Positions 1-12,209 of a stretch of DNA of 64,000 nucleotides are shown here, piece by piece (within the stretch, counting starts at the first letter, position 1; each line of letters begins with the position of its first letter). Origin of the DNA: Bolinopsis microptera (lineage: Eukaryota > Ctenophora > Tentaculata > Lobata > Bolinopsidae). Made by a program: the position numbers and the translations under genes. Below the pieces are notes generated by a model. It ran no database searches. It was not told the origin of the DNA and saw only the letters and a program-made list of their open reading frames with translations. The stretch is taken from assembly GCF_026151205.1 (NCBI RefSeq), contig NC_087078.1, positions 18,701,765 to 18,765,764 of the forward strand. Reading direction: 5' to 3'.

Positions 1-80
1 TGCTGCTTGATGTGCTGATCAGGTGGAGTTGCCGGGTGCTGCTGGTTGTGGGGCGGCGGTTGCTCACCCACTGTCCCCAC
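1..80 (-). CDS. Partial Pro/Gln-rich exon running off the left edge
   Basis: On the minus strand an acceptor (…CACAGTGAG|GTGGGG) opens a frame with no stop to the window edge. It reads VGTVGEQPPPHNQQHPATPP and continues Gln-rich. The composition matches the Gln/Pro-rich exon at 590-1724, whose donor leaves phase 0; this acceptor also accepts phase 0, so I join the two. An acceptor four bases earlier (CACAG) would put TGA in frame at once and is less likely. The function is not recognised. The exon is truncated by the window. Confidence 0.5.
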   Translation of the reverse strand, partial: MGTVGEQPPPHNQQHPATPPDQHIKQ

Positions 81-589
81 CTCACTGTGAGGTAACACGG
101 AAGCCTGTATGTGGGGGTCATCCTGAAGTGGTACGTCGTCTGGTTATTGGTTCATTATCGAATGATAATTGCAGAGTAATTAGGGAGAAGCAAAGGCTGA
201 CGAGCACGGAAATTGTATTTAACTACTATTATTCAGGGATAATCAAGCTATACTTATAGCTATTGTATATATGCAGGTCGGGCTGTGTAGTCTTAAATAA
301 TCATTATTTTAGCAGCGCTTCCAATTAGCATGTTAACAAGGTTAGACCGCGGCCTATCAACCAGGTACAATGAGGATTGAGGAGCAAGGGAGTAGTGGTG
401 TAACGTGGTACATAGTTTACAAGCTAGTTCTATCTTCATACCATCTTACTTAATGTTTACCATATAAATTGTTCTACTTATTCAGATAAGCGTAAATTCC
501 TTATTTAAAAAATTCAAAATGCTTTTTCAGTATTACATGATGGATGGAAATACTATGGAATATCAATCCTATCAACTTATATCACCCAC
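81..589. other. Short intron between two Gln/Pro-rich exons
   Basis: AT-rich, with no coding signal beyond the exon ends. If the donor at 589/588 is not used, the upstream frame reads four more codons to a TGA at 574-572. Confidence 0.4.
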
Positions 590-1724
590 CTGGTAGGTGA
601 GACTGTTAGGCACATAGACATCAGTTCCTCGACCTCCCCTATCAATGGACATGCTCTTCATCAGAGGACGAGAGTGTGAAGCTCCGGAGGTAACCGAGGG
701 AGATCTCTCCAGGGCCCTGGAGTGTGCCCCTTCCAGGAGATCTTTATGTTGGAGAGACGGTGGAAGGTTGTTCAGGGAGTTGAAGCTCGAGGGGAGGGTT
801 GAGGATAATCTAGGGTTCATTTCGATTTCGGAGAAAGGGGATTTGGATGGAAGAGTGTTCATTTTGTTCGGCCCGACTCCATGTTGAAGTTGATGAAGTT
901 GTTGCTGATTTGGGTATTGAGGCTGTTCAGTAGGTTGATTTTGATGAAGCAGCTGATTCTGTTGATTCTGCAGATGTTGACTTGAGAGCTGATTCTGTTG
1001 ATGTTGATGTTGAGATATTTGTTGCTGCTGCTGCGGATTCTGCGGTTGCTGTTGTGGAGGCGGCAGTTGTGGAGGCGGCTGTTGTGGAGGTGGCAGTTGT
1101 GGAGGCGGCTGTTGCGTGGGCGGATGTTGCGTGGGCGGATGTTGCAGCTGCTGATTAGATGGCTGTTGATGCTGTTGTGAAGGCATCGGCGGCTGTTGTT
1201 GCGGAGGCATCTGTGGCTGTTGTGGCAGATGATTCTGAGGCTGTTGTGGCTGCTGTGGTTGCTGTTGCGGAGGCATCTGCTGTTGATTCGTTGCCTGCGA
1301 CTGCTGTGGCTGTTGTGGCTGCTGTTGTGGCTGCTGACTCTGCTGCATTTGCTGCTGGAGCTGTTGGAGTTGCTGCTGTTGCTGCTGTACTGTCATCTGC
1401 TGCATCATTTGCTGAGGAAACATCGGAAAGTTCTGAAACTGCTGGCTGCCCAAATTCTGTTGACTGCCGGCCAACGGCTGGCCTCCTAACATTCCAAATC
1501 CAGGCTGTTGAAACGCGCCGACCTGCTGTGGATTCTGTGGAAACTGGAACTGCTGACTGCCCATGCCTCCCTGGTAAGGATTAACCGCTGGGAAGCCAGG
1601 TTGTTGGGGAGGGAAGAACCCCGGCTGACTGGTTGTCATCAGGAGACCAGAGTTAGTGTAGAGCTGAGGCTGAGAGCCCAGCTGATGAGTGGAACCGCTG
1701 GTCTGATTCATTGAGCATACCTTA
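590..1724 (-). CDS. Large Gln/Pro-rich exon (low-complexity protein)
   Basis: The frame is open for 378 codons from an acceptor (TCTATCCCCAG|T) in phase 2 to a donor (TACCAG|GTGGGT) in phase 0. The first ~100 residues are Gly/Gln/Phe/Pro-rich (GFFPPQQPGF, NPYQGGMGSQQ). Residues ~105-270 are almost pure Gln/Pro/His with runs of Q5-6 coded by mixed CAG/CAA. The last ~110 residues are Ser-rich with basophilic-kinase-like sites (RALERSPSVTSG, MKSMSIDRGG). There are no folded domains, signal peptide or TM. Such prion-like regions occur in transcription, RNA and endocytic adaptor proteins, but I cannot name the family. An internal ATG at 1711 has a poor context, so it is more likely an internal exon. 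The mixed codon use of the Q tract argues against simple triplet expansion. Plus-strand frames here are shadows. Confidence 0.7.
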
Positions 1725-4700
1725 CTGGGGATAGAACTGTTACATTATTTACATTCCTTATGGAGTTAACGTGAACTAAATATACAACATACAATAAATG
1801 TTTTTGGTCCTTCTCGGCTTGAAAGCAATACCATGCGGCCGATAGATTAATTAAAACAAGTTTCAAATATCAAGCTAGATACCACTCGACGCAGTCAGAC
1901 GTTAGAAATCATAGACGACATCTGAAATTACAAACCAACCACAGATCTAAAACAGACCGGAAAGTACCCAAATCACCGGTTGGCACTCCTGAACCATCAA
2001 ATGAGAAATTAGCCGAAATTAACTACGATTTATGAATCAAACGGCAATTTGGAAGAGCAATATTAGCTGAGATCTAGTTAAATTTGGGTCACGTGACTTT
2101 CCCGTCTACCTGGATGTTCAGGAACTACCAATGCAGGGCTTACTGTTTATGGATACTATTTACATAACCATATTCCATTAAGGCATGTAACTTATTTAGG
2201 GATTAGCTTTACGCTGCTTATCTAATATCTACCTGCAGGCTTAACTACAACTGATGATGAAGAGCTATGGCAACTGAGAGTTGCCATGGCAATAACAGGA
2301 TTGTTGTCTATTGTTCAGGCTTAATAAATGATCTACCTTGGCCAATATCAATTAGGTACCGGGTACAATATAGAATAGACATATTCAGTAGATGATTCAT
2401 TTATTAGTCATATTATGACCTTGTAGTGAATACTGAATATAACCACTGATAAGCATTTTTGTGCAGCAGCCGAGAAGTTGGAACGGAAGTAGTTGGATAC
2501 GTAAGATGGTAATTAGTGGGTACTAATAAAGGTAGGGTCATACTATTATGTACTTATATTACCAGGATTAATAATAGTAGTAGCTAATTATTACACCAAT
2601 GTCTGTAGACTATATAAGTAAGAGTTGGATAAAAAAATCTTTATCAAAGAATAGAAGTACGCGCGTGTAACACCCTTGGTAAACCATCTGCAAGCTAAAT
2701 CAAACAGTTGTAAGAAATACTGATGTAGGTAATATTACAAAATTTGTATTTTAATGAGAAGGAAATATGGACGGATTATGGACATCAGCAGACTTCTGTT
2801 AATAGATTAATAAATGGTTGAGAGAATTTTGTTCGTTGATAACTCCAAATTTGATCGTTACATAACATTAACCCAGCTACAGCAAGGAAATTATACTATC
2901 AGCAGTTTTGTTGAAAAGATGAGTAAGATATCCTCATCAATAACATTTGCAGCTCAGAGGGTAAATTAAGATACTCTTCAGGGACTTTTTCGTGGGTAAA
3001 AAACGGTAGAATTTAATGAATAAAAATGCCAACGAGTTCTCATAATTCCTCGGCCATTTAGCTCGGCCATTAGTCTCAAGTAAGGCAGCTAAACGGCCAT
3101 TAATAGACGAATCTCTGTATGATTGATGTGAAATAGATGCTAATTGGGATTCTACCTTCTGAACTGTAACAATGTAATTCAAGGCAGAGCAGAGGTCAAA
3201 CTGTAACGAAGGAGAAATATCACAGAATATCGTCATCAGTAATACGTGGAGTGGCTGTGATTCCTGGAATTGAGCGCGTGCCAGGTTCATGCGACCCTGA
3301 TATGAATCAAATATGAACGACGCAATCTTATTATATATAGGCGGGAGGTGCGCACATATAACGCACTCTTCACGCACAATAACATACCCAAACACGTACT
3401 AAATATAATTTTGAGACCGAAATGAATGTCTAAATCTGTTTACGATCAGTTCGATTAATTAAACAGCTCACTGTTCTGTAAACTTTAGAAAGTTTTAAGT
3501 AATTTCTGAAACGTAATGACTTGAACCGTTCAAATTAAATAAAATTTAGTGATTGGTTCGTACTAAGACATAAGTGTTTACTGTTTACCGTTTAGCTCTA
3601 ATAAATATATGAAAGATTGGCTGAACTTCAGATCAACAAACATTTTTTTAATGGTAAGGGTTAATAGTCGGTGATCTGCCGGTTCCCAATGTTATTAATC
3701 GGTTCCCAATGTTATTAATCGGCTACACAAAAGATAAGACCCATGTCTCTTCTGAGAAGTTCCTAATAAATGGTGATTTTTGGCGAAAGGAGACAGACAT
3801 TTTTAAATAGCAGAAATAATTTCCTACCTTAGTTGGACACTCCAAGAAAGATAGGACCCCAGTAACGACAGATCAATTGAGTCTCATTGAAAGGTCGTAT
3901 ATCTAATATTTGTGTTGAGAGAGAGTAATGACCGATCTAAGTGATGTTCCAACATACCTGCACGTCATACTTGTAGTCTCGTACAGAAATTACGTACTAA
4001 ACGATCAATACTGCCAAGCTAAACAAACTGTCGTGTCCGCGAAGTTCAGACTCAATGCTTTGAACGTTGATCGTTGAAAATTACGTTAAATTATCAGAGA
4101 TAATGGTAAACTTAGCTCACACACGTTAACAAAAGAAATGACGGTTAAGACGAAGGAGAGACGTATGAACGTAAAACTAAAAACGAAAATTGAAAATTAG
4201 AAAAATTAGGCTGTGACGTAGGTTGAGATGAACGAAAATAAAAGACAAACTACTCTAAACAAAAGCTGTAAATCGTACAATTTAAATCTCTAAAAGTTGG
4301 ACCATATCGTTCAGCGTTGATTTCATAATTAACCTGCGCTGATTTCATAATTAACCTGTACGGCGCAGATACATTTCTTCCCTGAATGTCTCTAGAAAGT
4401 CGTCCAGTTCATGATGTTGTCAATGAAACTGACCAGGGAAAGAAACGTTTCGAACATAGTAACATTGCCTTATATGGCAGTGTAACCATAGCAACATTGC
4501 CACTTTTCGACCACTTAGCTGCAAAATTAGCTGAAGTGACATTCCTTCATGTGCCAAATGTTGCATTGATAAACCACCTTCCTCCTAACCTTAATATACT
4601 CGTCATTTTAGACAAGCAACAGATACAAAAAGCACGGTTCGTTGTCAGCAACGAACAAAATTTAAATGATAAATCTGGCCTTAACCATTTGACCCAGTTT

Positions 4701-5180
4701 TTATTTGAATAATTGTACTATTTACAGAGTGTGTTTATCAAGTATTGTCTTTTATTTTCGTTTATCTAAGCTTAACTAAGTCAGTAAGTAACTTGTAAGT
4801 TATGACTTGATTGACACTCATTTTTTTAACGAGTGTCACCTAATCTATTTATTTGCTTCAGTTTACCATCTCTTATTTTACGTCATTTTTTAACGATCAA
4901 TGTCCCTCTTAACTATGTCTGAATCTTGACGAAAAACAGCTTGCTGCTGCATCAAGACCTCTGTAACGCTATATCAAACACGAAAAAGACACGATTAAGA
5001 TATCTATAACGAATTCTCAAATGTTAAGACCACCGTGACAACTAACAGAAAGATGCAACACGAGTTACTACAAACTACTTAAAAATGTAATGACCTGTTT
5101 TATAAAACCCCTGTAGCAATTACGATAAATATAATCTCTGTAAATACAACATGACATTTTTCTGTAACTAAAACAACTAC
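1725..5180. other. Intron or intergenic, no convincing gene
   Basis: AT-rich. It contains a 20-bp direct duplication near 3680-3720 (cggttcccaatgttattaat twice) and a 20-bp duplication near 4320-4360. Open frames at 2937-3395 (minus, non-ATG) and 4386-4712 (plus, ATG) lack splice or homology support. The E-box-like palindrome TCACGTGA-type appears near 2090. Confidence 0.5.
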
Positions 5181-6360
5181 CTGCTGTGACTACAGGAAAG
5201 ATAAGAACCCTGTTGCAACTACAGGAAAGATAAGAACCCTGTTGTGACTACAGGAAAGATAAGAATCCTGTTGTGACTACAGGAAAGATAAGAACCCTGT
5301 TGTGACTACAGGAAAGATAAGAACCCTGTTGTGACTACAGGAAAGATAAGAACCCTGTTGTGACTACAGGAAAGATAAGAACCCTGTTGTGACTACAGGA
5401 AAGATAAGAACCCTGTTGCGACTACAGGAAAGATGAGAACCCTGTTGCAACTACAGGAAAGATAAGAACCCTGTTGTGACTACATGAAAGATAAGAACCC
5501 TGTTGCAACTACAGGAAAGATAAGAACCCTGTTGCGACTACAGGAAAGATAAGAACCCTGTTGTGACTACAGGAAAGATACGAACCCTATTGTGACTACA
5601 GGAAAGATAAGAACCCTGTTGTGACTACAGGAAAGATAAGAACCCTGTTGCGACTACAGGAAAGATAAGAACCCTGTTGCAACTACAGGAAAGATAAGAA
5701 CAGGAAAGATAAGAAACTACAATAAAGATAAGAATCCTGTTGTGACTACAGGAAAGATAAGAACAGGAAAGATAAGAACCCTGTTGTGACTACAGGAACG
5801 ATAAGAACCCTGTTGTGACTACAGGAAAGATAAGAACCCTATTGTGACTACAGGAAAGATAAGAACCCTGTTGTGACTACAGGAAAGATAAGAACCCTGT
5901 TGCGACTACAGGAAAGATAAGAACCCTGTTGCAACTACAGGAAAGATAAGAACAGGAAAGATAAGAAACTACAATAAAGATAAGAATCCTGTTGTGACTA
6001 CAGGAAAGATAAGAACAGGAAAGATAAGAACCCTGTTGTGACTACAGGAACGATAAGAACCCTGTTGTGACTACAGGAAAGATAAGAACCCTGTTGCAAC
6101 TACAGGAAAGATAAGAACCCTGTTGTGACTACAGGAAAGATAAGAACACTGTTGTGACAACAGGAAAGATAAGAACCCTGTTGCAACTACAGGAAAGATA
6201 AGAACCCTGTTGTGACTACAGGAAAGATAAGAACCCTGTTGTGACTACAGGAAAGATAAGAACCCTGTTGCAACTACACGAAAGATAAGAATCCTGTTGT
6301 GACTACAGGAAAGATAAGAACCCTGTTGCAACTACAGGAAAGATAAGAACCCTGTTGTCA
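5181..6360. repeat. 29-bp minisatellite, ~40 copies, with higher-order structure
   Basis: Tandem copies of a 29-bp unit built on gactacaggaaagataagaa followed by ccctgttgt. Variants at the tgt/tgc/caa positions are interspersed. A rearranged block (a short unit plus aaactacaataaagataag) occurs at 5701 and again at about 5953, 252 bp apart with the same neighbours, so a multi-unit block was itself duplicated. Confidence 0.95.
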
Positions 6361-7560
6361 CTATAATACCACAGGATACTAGATAATACCCCAATAACCA
6401 CAACAAGATACAGCTACAAAGAGCTCAGATTACAAAGGGTAGCCCTCACGCACGCAACAATTCGGAGTGGAGATTTGTAAAGGCTTCAAGTAGGGGACAC
6501 CTGCACCTCACTCTAACGAGCTAAACTGTATATTTTAAGAAACGATTAACGTTAGTTTAGAGGTGCTCTGGGTGATACAGTGAATATATAACGTTGAGTT
6601 TGGATCCCTGGATCAGTGCTCTGTAATGAGCAATATTACTGTGTAGATGGGAAATGTCCGCACGTGCTGGTGTAATGGGCGTCACGTGACGTCATGGCAA
6701 CATCATGTGACAAGCTAAAATACACGTGACCCTCACTGTCTCTTCCCAGTGGTTGTTATCAATGTAATTACGTTCTAAGCACGAGCTGGCTGTATCACTG
6801 GTACAAGGACCGCATACTCTAGCTCTCTCTAGGCAAGAGAGAGAGGAAATAAGAGGTTTAATGTCTACACTGTATTTGTAATTACAGGTTGTAGTCTTCA
6901 GTGTACTGCCCAAGATAACCAAAACACCAGCTCTCCTCCAAATAATACTGTGTGTGTGCTGTCCACACACACAAGGGAAAATAACCCGGCTCTATTATAT
7001 GTGGCCGGAGCAGGGTCAAATCATTGGCAAGGAGTGTTGGTACGGCTGACGGAGCACGGTAATTAATGCACTAAATTTCATTTATGTTGGGCAAGTAGAT
7101 TGCGTGATGGTCTTGTTTGTCCTGTGCTATTATAATAGAGTAAGACCACATGGTAGACCACAAATTTACAACAGACATCATCTTAAAATAGCGCACTGAT
7201 AATTCCCAGGTCACTGCTTGGATTATCATTTGATTATAAAGATTAGAGCACAGTGTGATTACCTTGTGACTACAACAACATCACTTTCAAACCAACCATT
7301 CACTGACCAACTCTCATAAGATCAGCAAATCTTTTGTTCTATTTAGCTGCAATGCCTTTCCGTACCTCAGCTGGACACTAACTGACATTAAAAATATTAT
7401 AACAAAAACATGCTTACCCCTTTTTAAGGTGCTGGTGACTGTAAAGTGGTGTTTTTCTCATCTCGCCAAAACATTAACAAGAAATTGTTAGGATGCATAA
7501 ATGAAGCACAATCCGTAAGAACAGGGCGTGTCTGAGTAAACCTTTTCCTCTGCCTACTAA
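6361..7560. other. Non-coding stretch
   Basis: AT-rich. It holds a GTCACGTGACGTCA-type composite palindrome near 6682 (E-box overlapping a CRE). No exon with credible splice sites was seen. Confidence 0.4.
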
Positions 7561-7764
7561 TGACAAAGAAAACAGAAGAAAACAAAAGATAACAGAAGAA
7601 AACAGAAGAAAACAGAAGATAACAGAAGAAAACAGAAGAAAACAGAAGAAAACAAAAAAATAACAGAAGAAAACAGAAGAAAACAGAAGAAAACAGAAGA
7701 TAACAGAAGAAAACAGAAGAAAACAGAAGAAAACAGAAGAAAACAGAGGAAAACAGAAGAAAAC
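7561..7764. repeat. Purine-only (AACAGAAGAA)n tract
   Basis: About 200 bp of aacagaagaa/aacagaagat units with strong strand asymmetry: the plus strand is A/G with C at one position. Read on the minus strand it gives artificial Phe/Leu/Ser/Val hydrophobic frames, which I do not annotate as genes. Confidence 0.95.
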
Positions 7765-10040
7765 GCTGGTTCATCAATCATCAATGCGAAATCCAGTTTC
7801 CACAGACTACGGGTCACTTTTTCCATCAATGGTTTAGAATTACATAGTAGTTTAAACTTTAAAAACGAAGTTATTTAAAGTCTAGAGCCATATCACAGTT
7901 TCATGTAGCTCAAGCTAGAAAACTTGAGCACAACATGCTGACATTCTAGGATATCACCCTAAGTCTGAACCATAGAACAGATGTAAGAAATTGCCTGAAA
8001 GTGAAAAGTGAAGGTATCAATAATGAATCAAGTACTGAAGAATTGTGTCATCTCAGTAGGACGCCAAGTCACAACTGAGAATAAATTGGATTGGTTTTGA
8101 AGATGTTATCTTGTGTTTAACTTGCAAGCACATGAATATAAAGTGGGAATTATAATATATCATATTGTGAATGTTCATGTGATGATGTGTATAGGTTACC
8201 ACCTCATTTGCTCTAACCCTAACATTATTTGAACAGCCCCAAAGTTAATGTAGCTCCTGCTATGTGTTGGTTCAGCAGAACTATTTATCACATAATCAAG
8301 TTTATCTTTCTACTTAAGTTAGTTGTTATCCGACCACACAGTTTGCAACTTATATTGCAATATCATTGTTTCCATTAGTAACTTGGTAATTGTTAATAAA
8401 CTCTCACTTACGTATACTATAAAATAGAAAAGCACATACATCAAATATCTGCTGTGAATTTTTGTGACATCACATTATTTCATGCTTCGAGTTCAATTGT
8501 AATAATATAAGTGGACAAACTTTCAATTGCAGAATAACAAGTTAGCCAGTTCAGCTCAGAGTATTTCAAATGAAATAACAACATGTGATTTAGAAAGAAC
8601 CCTATCCAGGAATAACCTTGCTATAACGTGAACCTTGCTGAAACAATAAATATGGATATTAATTTCGAACATCCTTATGAGTTTTACATCTTATTCTCGA
8701 CAGAGCAACAAAATTCGCAATTAAAGTGATGCTGCAAATTTTTCGGTTGGGCACTTTGTTTGTTCTACATTCCGAGTTTTACAGTATGGTCAGTTATGAT
8801 CTGATGAAAAGACCAACAACGTCTGCAAATTAGCAGCTTAACATTGTGCCCTTAAAACGTCGCTGAAATCTACACCTGGGGTCACAAGGTGTAGCTTTGG
8901 AAAGATTATAGAGGATTAAGGTAATTTTGTTGTCCTTCATTTGCGCTAGGCTACTACTTCAGAAATTGTTTATTGTTGCACAAGTTTTAAGATTTACTCT
9001 ATAGTTTTTTGCAATGAATTTGACGATAAACCATTGATACAATTTGTACCAGGCAACTTAATCCAATATCTAAATTATGATTACTAAGCCCTAAAGCATG
9101 CAGAAATTTACAGGAAGGTGCCAGCCCTTCACTCAGCAATAGCTTCAAGTGTTTATGAACACTTAAGCCTGAGGTCCCTATGTAAAGAGCTACTTATTGA
9201 GGATATGCTGTAAAATACGTCGCTATGTAAAGAGCTACTTATTGAGCTACTTAGTGAGCTACTTATTGAGGATATGCTGTAAAATACGTAGGATAAACTT
9301 GGTGCTACCCACTACCCAGTGTAATTTGCATAGAATTTAGAAATCCTCCTTTAAAGCTAAGTGCTCTTCTCTCGGTCACAATCCCCATCTTTCAGAGTGA
9401 ATTAATTCTCCATCGTCCATATTTCAGTTTTTCTCACTGGGTATTGCCTATTGTATATCTACAACTCCTGATTCCACAACATCAAACATTTGTTGTTTTA
9501 ACTTTTATTTCCGCCACTTATATAATAATATGACCGTCACTATCTTTTTGTATATAGTATGGGTACGTGAATTTGTATTAAAAAATTTCAGTATGTACTT
9601 TTTGTGCTGTCGACCTAAAAATGGAAAAAATTGTAGTGCCAGTCGATGAGTCTTGTCATCATTAAACGAACAATCTAATAGCCAATAATATTTGCTGGAT
9701 AGGATACTCAGGTAACATTACGTATATTTACCTGACACGCCAATCCTAACATAATGCGCGGCACTATTTTTGCTAGCTTCTCACATATACAATATACATA
9801 AGATAAAAAGAAGCGAGTAATAGAATATAATTATTTTTTTCTTAGATTGCTAGTCTATTTAATTGCTCGCTTCTCTGATCACGCGTATAATCATAAGCGA
9901 GAAGCTCGGGAAGAACACCGCGCATTGTAATTGGTAATGGGATTAGCGTCGCGTTCCAGATATAATGAACTAAACAGCGCAACCTAAGTAACAATTATAA
10001 TTATATTCACTTCAAAGTAGCGCGCGGTTTTTCATTTCTT
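7765..10040. other. Non-coding stretch
   Basis: AT-rich. A local direct duplication (gtaaagagctacttattga…gatatgctgtaaaatacg) lies at about 9180-9290. No supported gene. Confidence 0.4.
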
Positions 10041-10240
10041 CTTACCTGGAGACCCCAGGCTATTATATTTATGTTTTCACCTAACCATGTGCTTTCGCGC
10101 CGCTGCGGGCGCGCTTGCAGCTTGTTTCACAACGTGAGGCGGGCGCGCGCTACTGCAAGCGCAAGGGCTCTGGATAGAGCAAATTTATGTTCATAATGGA
10201 GATTTGGCGGAATGACAGGCTGAACGCCGCCCATGATCAG
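10041..10240. repeat. Interspersed element, copy A (interrupted)
   Basis: It shares the block cttacctgg(a/g)gaccccagg, then ctattatatttatgtt, then ggcggaatgacaggctga and cgccgccca with a second copy at 13188-13270. In this copy the two halves are separated by about 110 bp of GC-rich DNA (10079-10186) with an inverted repeat built on gcgggcgcgc and its near complement. Confidence 0.75.
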
Positions 10241-10288
10241 TAAATTTCTTTTAATTGAAATTTTTATTCCGGGTTAGTTCAATAACAT

Positions 10289-10324
10289 TGTAGGATACAA
10301 GGATACAAGGATACAAGGATACAA
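10289..10324 (-). repeat. 8-bp tandem tail of the LINE (TTGTATCC)n
   Basis: Four to five copies of an 8-bp unit (minus strand TTGTATCC) lie just downstream of the LINE reading frame in its own orientation. Some LINE clades (CR1-like) end in short tandem 8-mers instead of poly(A); I infer the same here. Confidence 0.5.
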
Positions 10325-10452
10325 AAGTGATAATTATTTTATTGAATTCACAATAGTTATAATTCTGAAATAATTTAAGGTTACACAATTCTAGTTATTT
10401 ACAAATGTGTAGGGATAAAATAGAAATGTTTTATAATACTATTTTTGAGGTC

Positions 10453-10982
10453 CTATAGCATTATGCATTGGCCAGTATTTGAGTGGAAATCTGGGCTCTT
10501 ATAGTAGGCTGTAAAATTTTCGTTCACCGAGAGAATTGAATGGATTGCTCTTGCTGTGGCAGTAAATTTTGTATGGTCTAGTGTTTTATCGGATAGCAAA
10601 CCGGCTAGGTCAGTAATATTTTTGGGATGGAAGTTAAATTTTTCTCTAACTGAGGAGTAGAGTAAACAGTCAGTTAGAACATGAATTTCGTCCTCAATAG
10701 GCTTAAGCCCCTTGCTGAAAAAGGGGGGGTTTCGTAACGGCCCCTCTCAATGTAAAGATTGTGCCAGCTAATACGAAACCTTGTTAAGCTTTTCCGAGCA
10801 TCGGGGATCTTAACCACTCCTAAGTATGTTTCTGGTTCAAAATCATGTTTAATTTGATTGTAGAATTCTAATTTAGGTGAGGATGCCTTGGCAGATTTCC
10901 AGGTATCCACAAATTCTTCCCTCATGTTGTGACTGATTTGGGTAGAGAGCTTGTATAAAAACCATACCTGTACAATATTCAT
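10453..10982 (-). mobile_element. 5'-truncated LINE, C-terminal end of ORF2, frameshifted
   Basis: The minus strand encodes the very end of a non-LTR retrotransposon polyprotein. The first part contains SLTRFRISWHNLYIERGRYE, typical of the region after the reverse transcriptase. After a homopolymer run (seven G/C bases near 10730) the frame shifts and resumes with EDEIHVLTDCLLYSSVREKF, which matches the E-x-H-x(4)-C part of the terminal CCHC-like motif. It stops at TAG 10455-10453. The usual length is far greater, so this is a dead, 5'-truncated copy, as target-primed reverse transcription often leaves. The plus strand holds no gene. Confidence 0.8.
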
Positions 10983-11344
10983 TCGGAATATTTCAATTTT
11001 ACTGTATTATAAAGTAAAAGTAATAATTTAATTTGTGCGCATTGCAGCAAATCCGTTCAAACTTTAATACAAATCAAATCTTTTGCAATACATCTACAAT
11101 CTGTAAACATCAATATATGCGTTTATACAAATAACTTGGAATACTTTTGAAAATACTTTTGTCATTTGTCAATATGCATTGTGCAATGTGTCTTCAAAAG
11201 TGATTTAAAACAAATAACAATTTCCTGTTTACATTTTTTCAGCACACGTCACATACACGTCAACATTTATTTTATACTCGGCACGCCAGTCCCTGTGTGC
11301 GGTGCTCTTTTCAAGCTTCCCGTAGAGCAATTGACTAGCATGAG

Positions 11345-12209
11345 CCCATGGCGAAAAATACTTTAGCCCGGAGAAAAAGACTTTTGCCCGGCGAAAAAGA
11401 CTTTAGCCCGGCGAAAAAGACTTTAGCCCGGCGAAAAAGACTTTAGCCCGGCGAAATTTAGAAGCTTTAGCCCGGCGAAAGACTAAAATCTTAAGCCCGG
11501 CGAAAAAGCCCGGCTCAAGCTGTTCATAGGAATAAGATTATCGTGCGAGTTTTGCGTTGTGGCCCTAGACTTTAGCCCGGCAAAAGCTGCTTTATAGCCC
11601 GGCGAAAGAACTTAATCTTGGCAAAAGACATGAAAATGAAATTATTAATATTAGCCCGGCGAAAGACTGAAATCTTAACACTTAAGCCTGGCGAAAAAGA
11701 CTAGACCTGAGCCCGGCAAAAGCTGCTTTAGCCCGGCGAAAGCTGCTTTAGCCCGGCGAAAGAAGCTTTAGCCCGGCGAAAAAGGTTTTAGCCCGGCGAA
11801 AAAGGCTTTAGCCGAGCGAAAGGAGCTTTAGCCCGGCGAAAGGAGCTTTAGCCCGGCGAAAAAGACTTTAGCCGAGCGAAATGAGCTTTAGCCCGGCGAA
11901 AAAGACTTTAGGCCGGCGAAAAAGACTTTAGCCCGGCGAGAAAGACTTTAGCCCGGCGAAATTAAGAAGCTTTAGCCCGGCGAAAGACTAAAATCTTAAG
12001 CCCGGCGAAAACGACTTTAGCCCGGCAAAAGCTGCTTTAGCCCGGCGAAAGAACTTAAGCTTGGCAAAAAACATGATCAATGATATTTAGTCCGGCGAAA
12101 GACTAAAATCTTTAGCCCGGCGAAAAAGACTTTAGCCCGGCGAAAGCTGCTTTAGCCCGGCGAAAAAGACTTTAGCCCGGCGAAAAAGACTTTAGCCCGG
12201 CGAAAAAGA
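11345..12209. repeat. 20-bp minisatellite (tttagcccggcgaaaaagac)n
   Basis: About 40 degenerate units in an AT-rich setting, each with a GC core (agcccggcga). Longer composite blocks (gaaattaagaagc…gactaaaatctta, and gctgctttagcc…gaacttaa) occur in both halves at about 11450-11640 and 11950-12085. That shows a segmental duplication inside the array. Confidence 0.95.

Noticed and set aside
1159-1584. Plus-strand Ala/Val-rich and Leu/Arg-rich frames
   Set aside because: They are mirror frames of the minus-strand Gln/Pro exon; the triplet bias keeps every frame open.
2937-3395. 152-codon minus frame
   Set aside because: It starts at GTG, has no splice signals or recognisable motif, and its composition is not convincing.
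4386-4712. 108-codon plus frame from an ATG
   Set aside because: There is no motif, no upstream signal and no chaining exon. Possible but unsupported.
5181-6360. CRISPR-like array
   Set aside because: There are no unique spacers; the units are contiguous tandem repeats in eukaryotic DNA.
7424-7829. Hydrophobic Phe/Ser/Leu frames resembling membrane proteins
   Set aside because: They are translations of the purine-only repeat.
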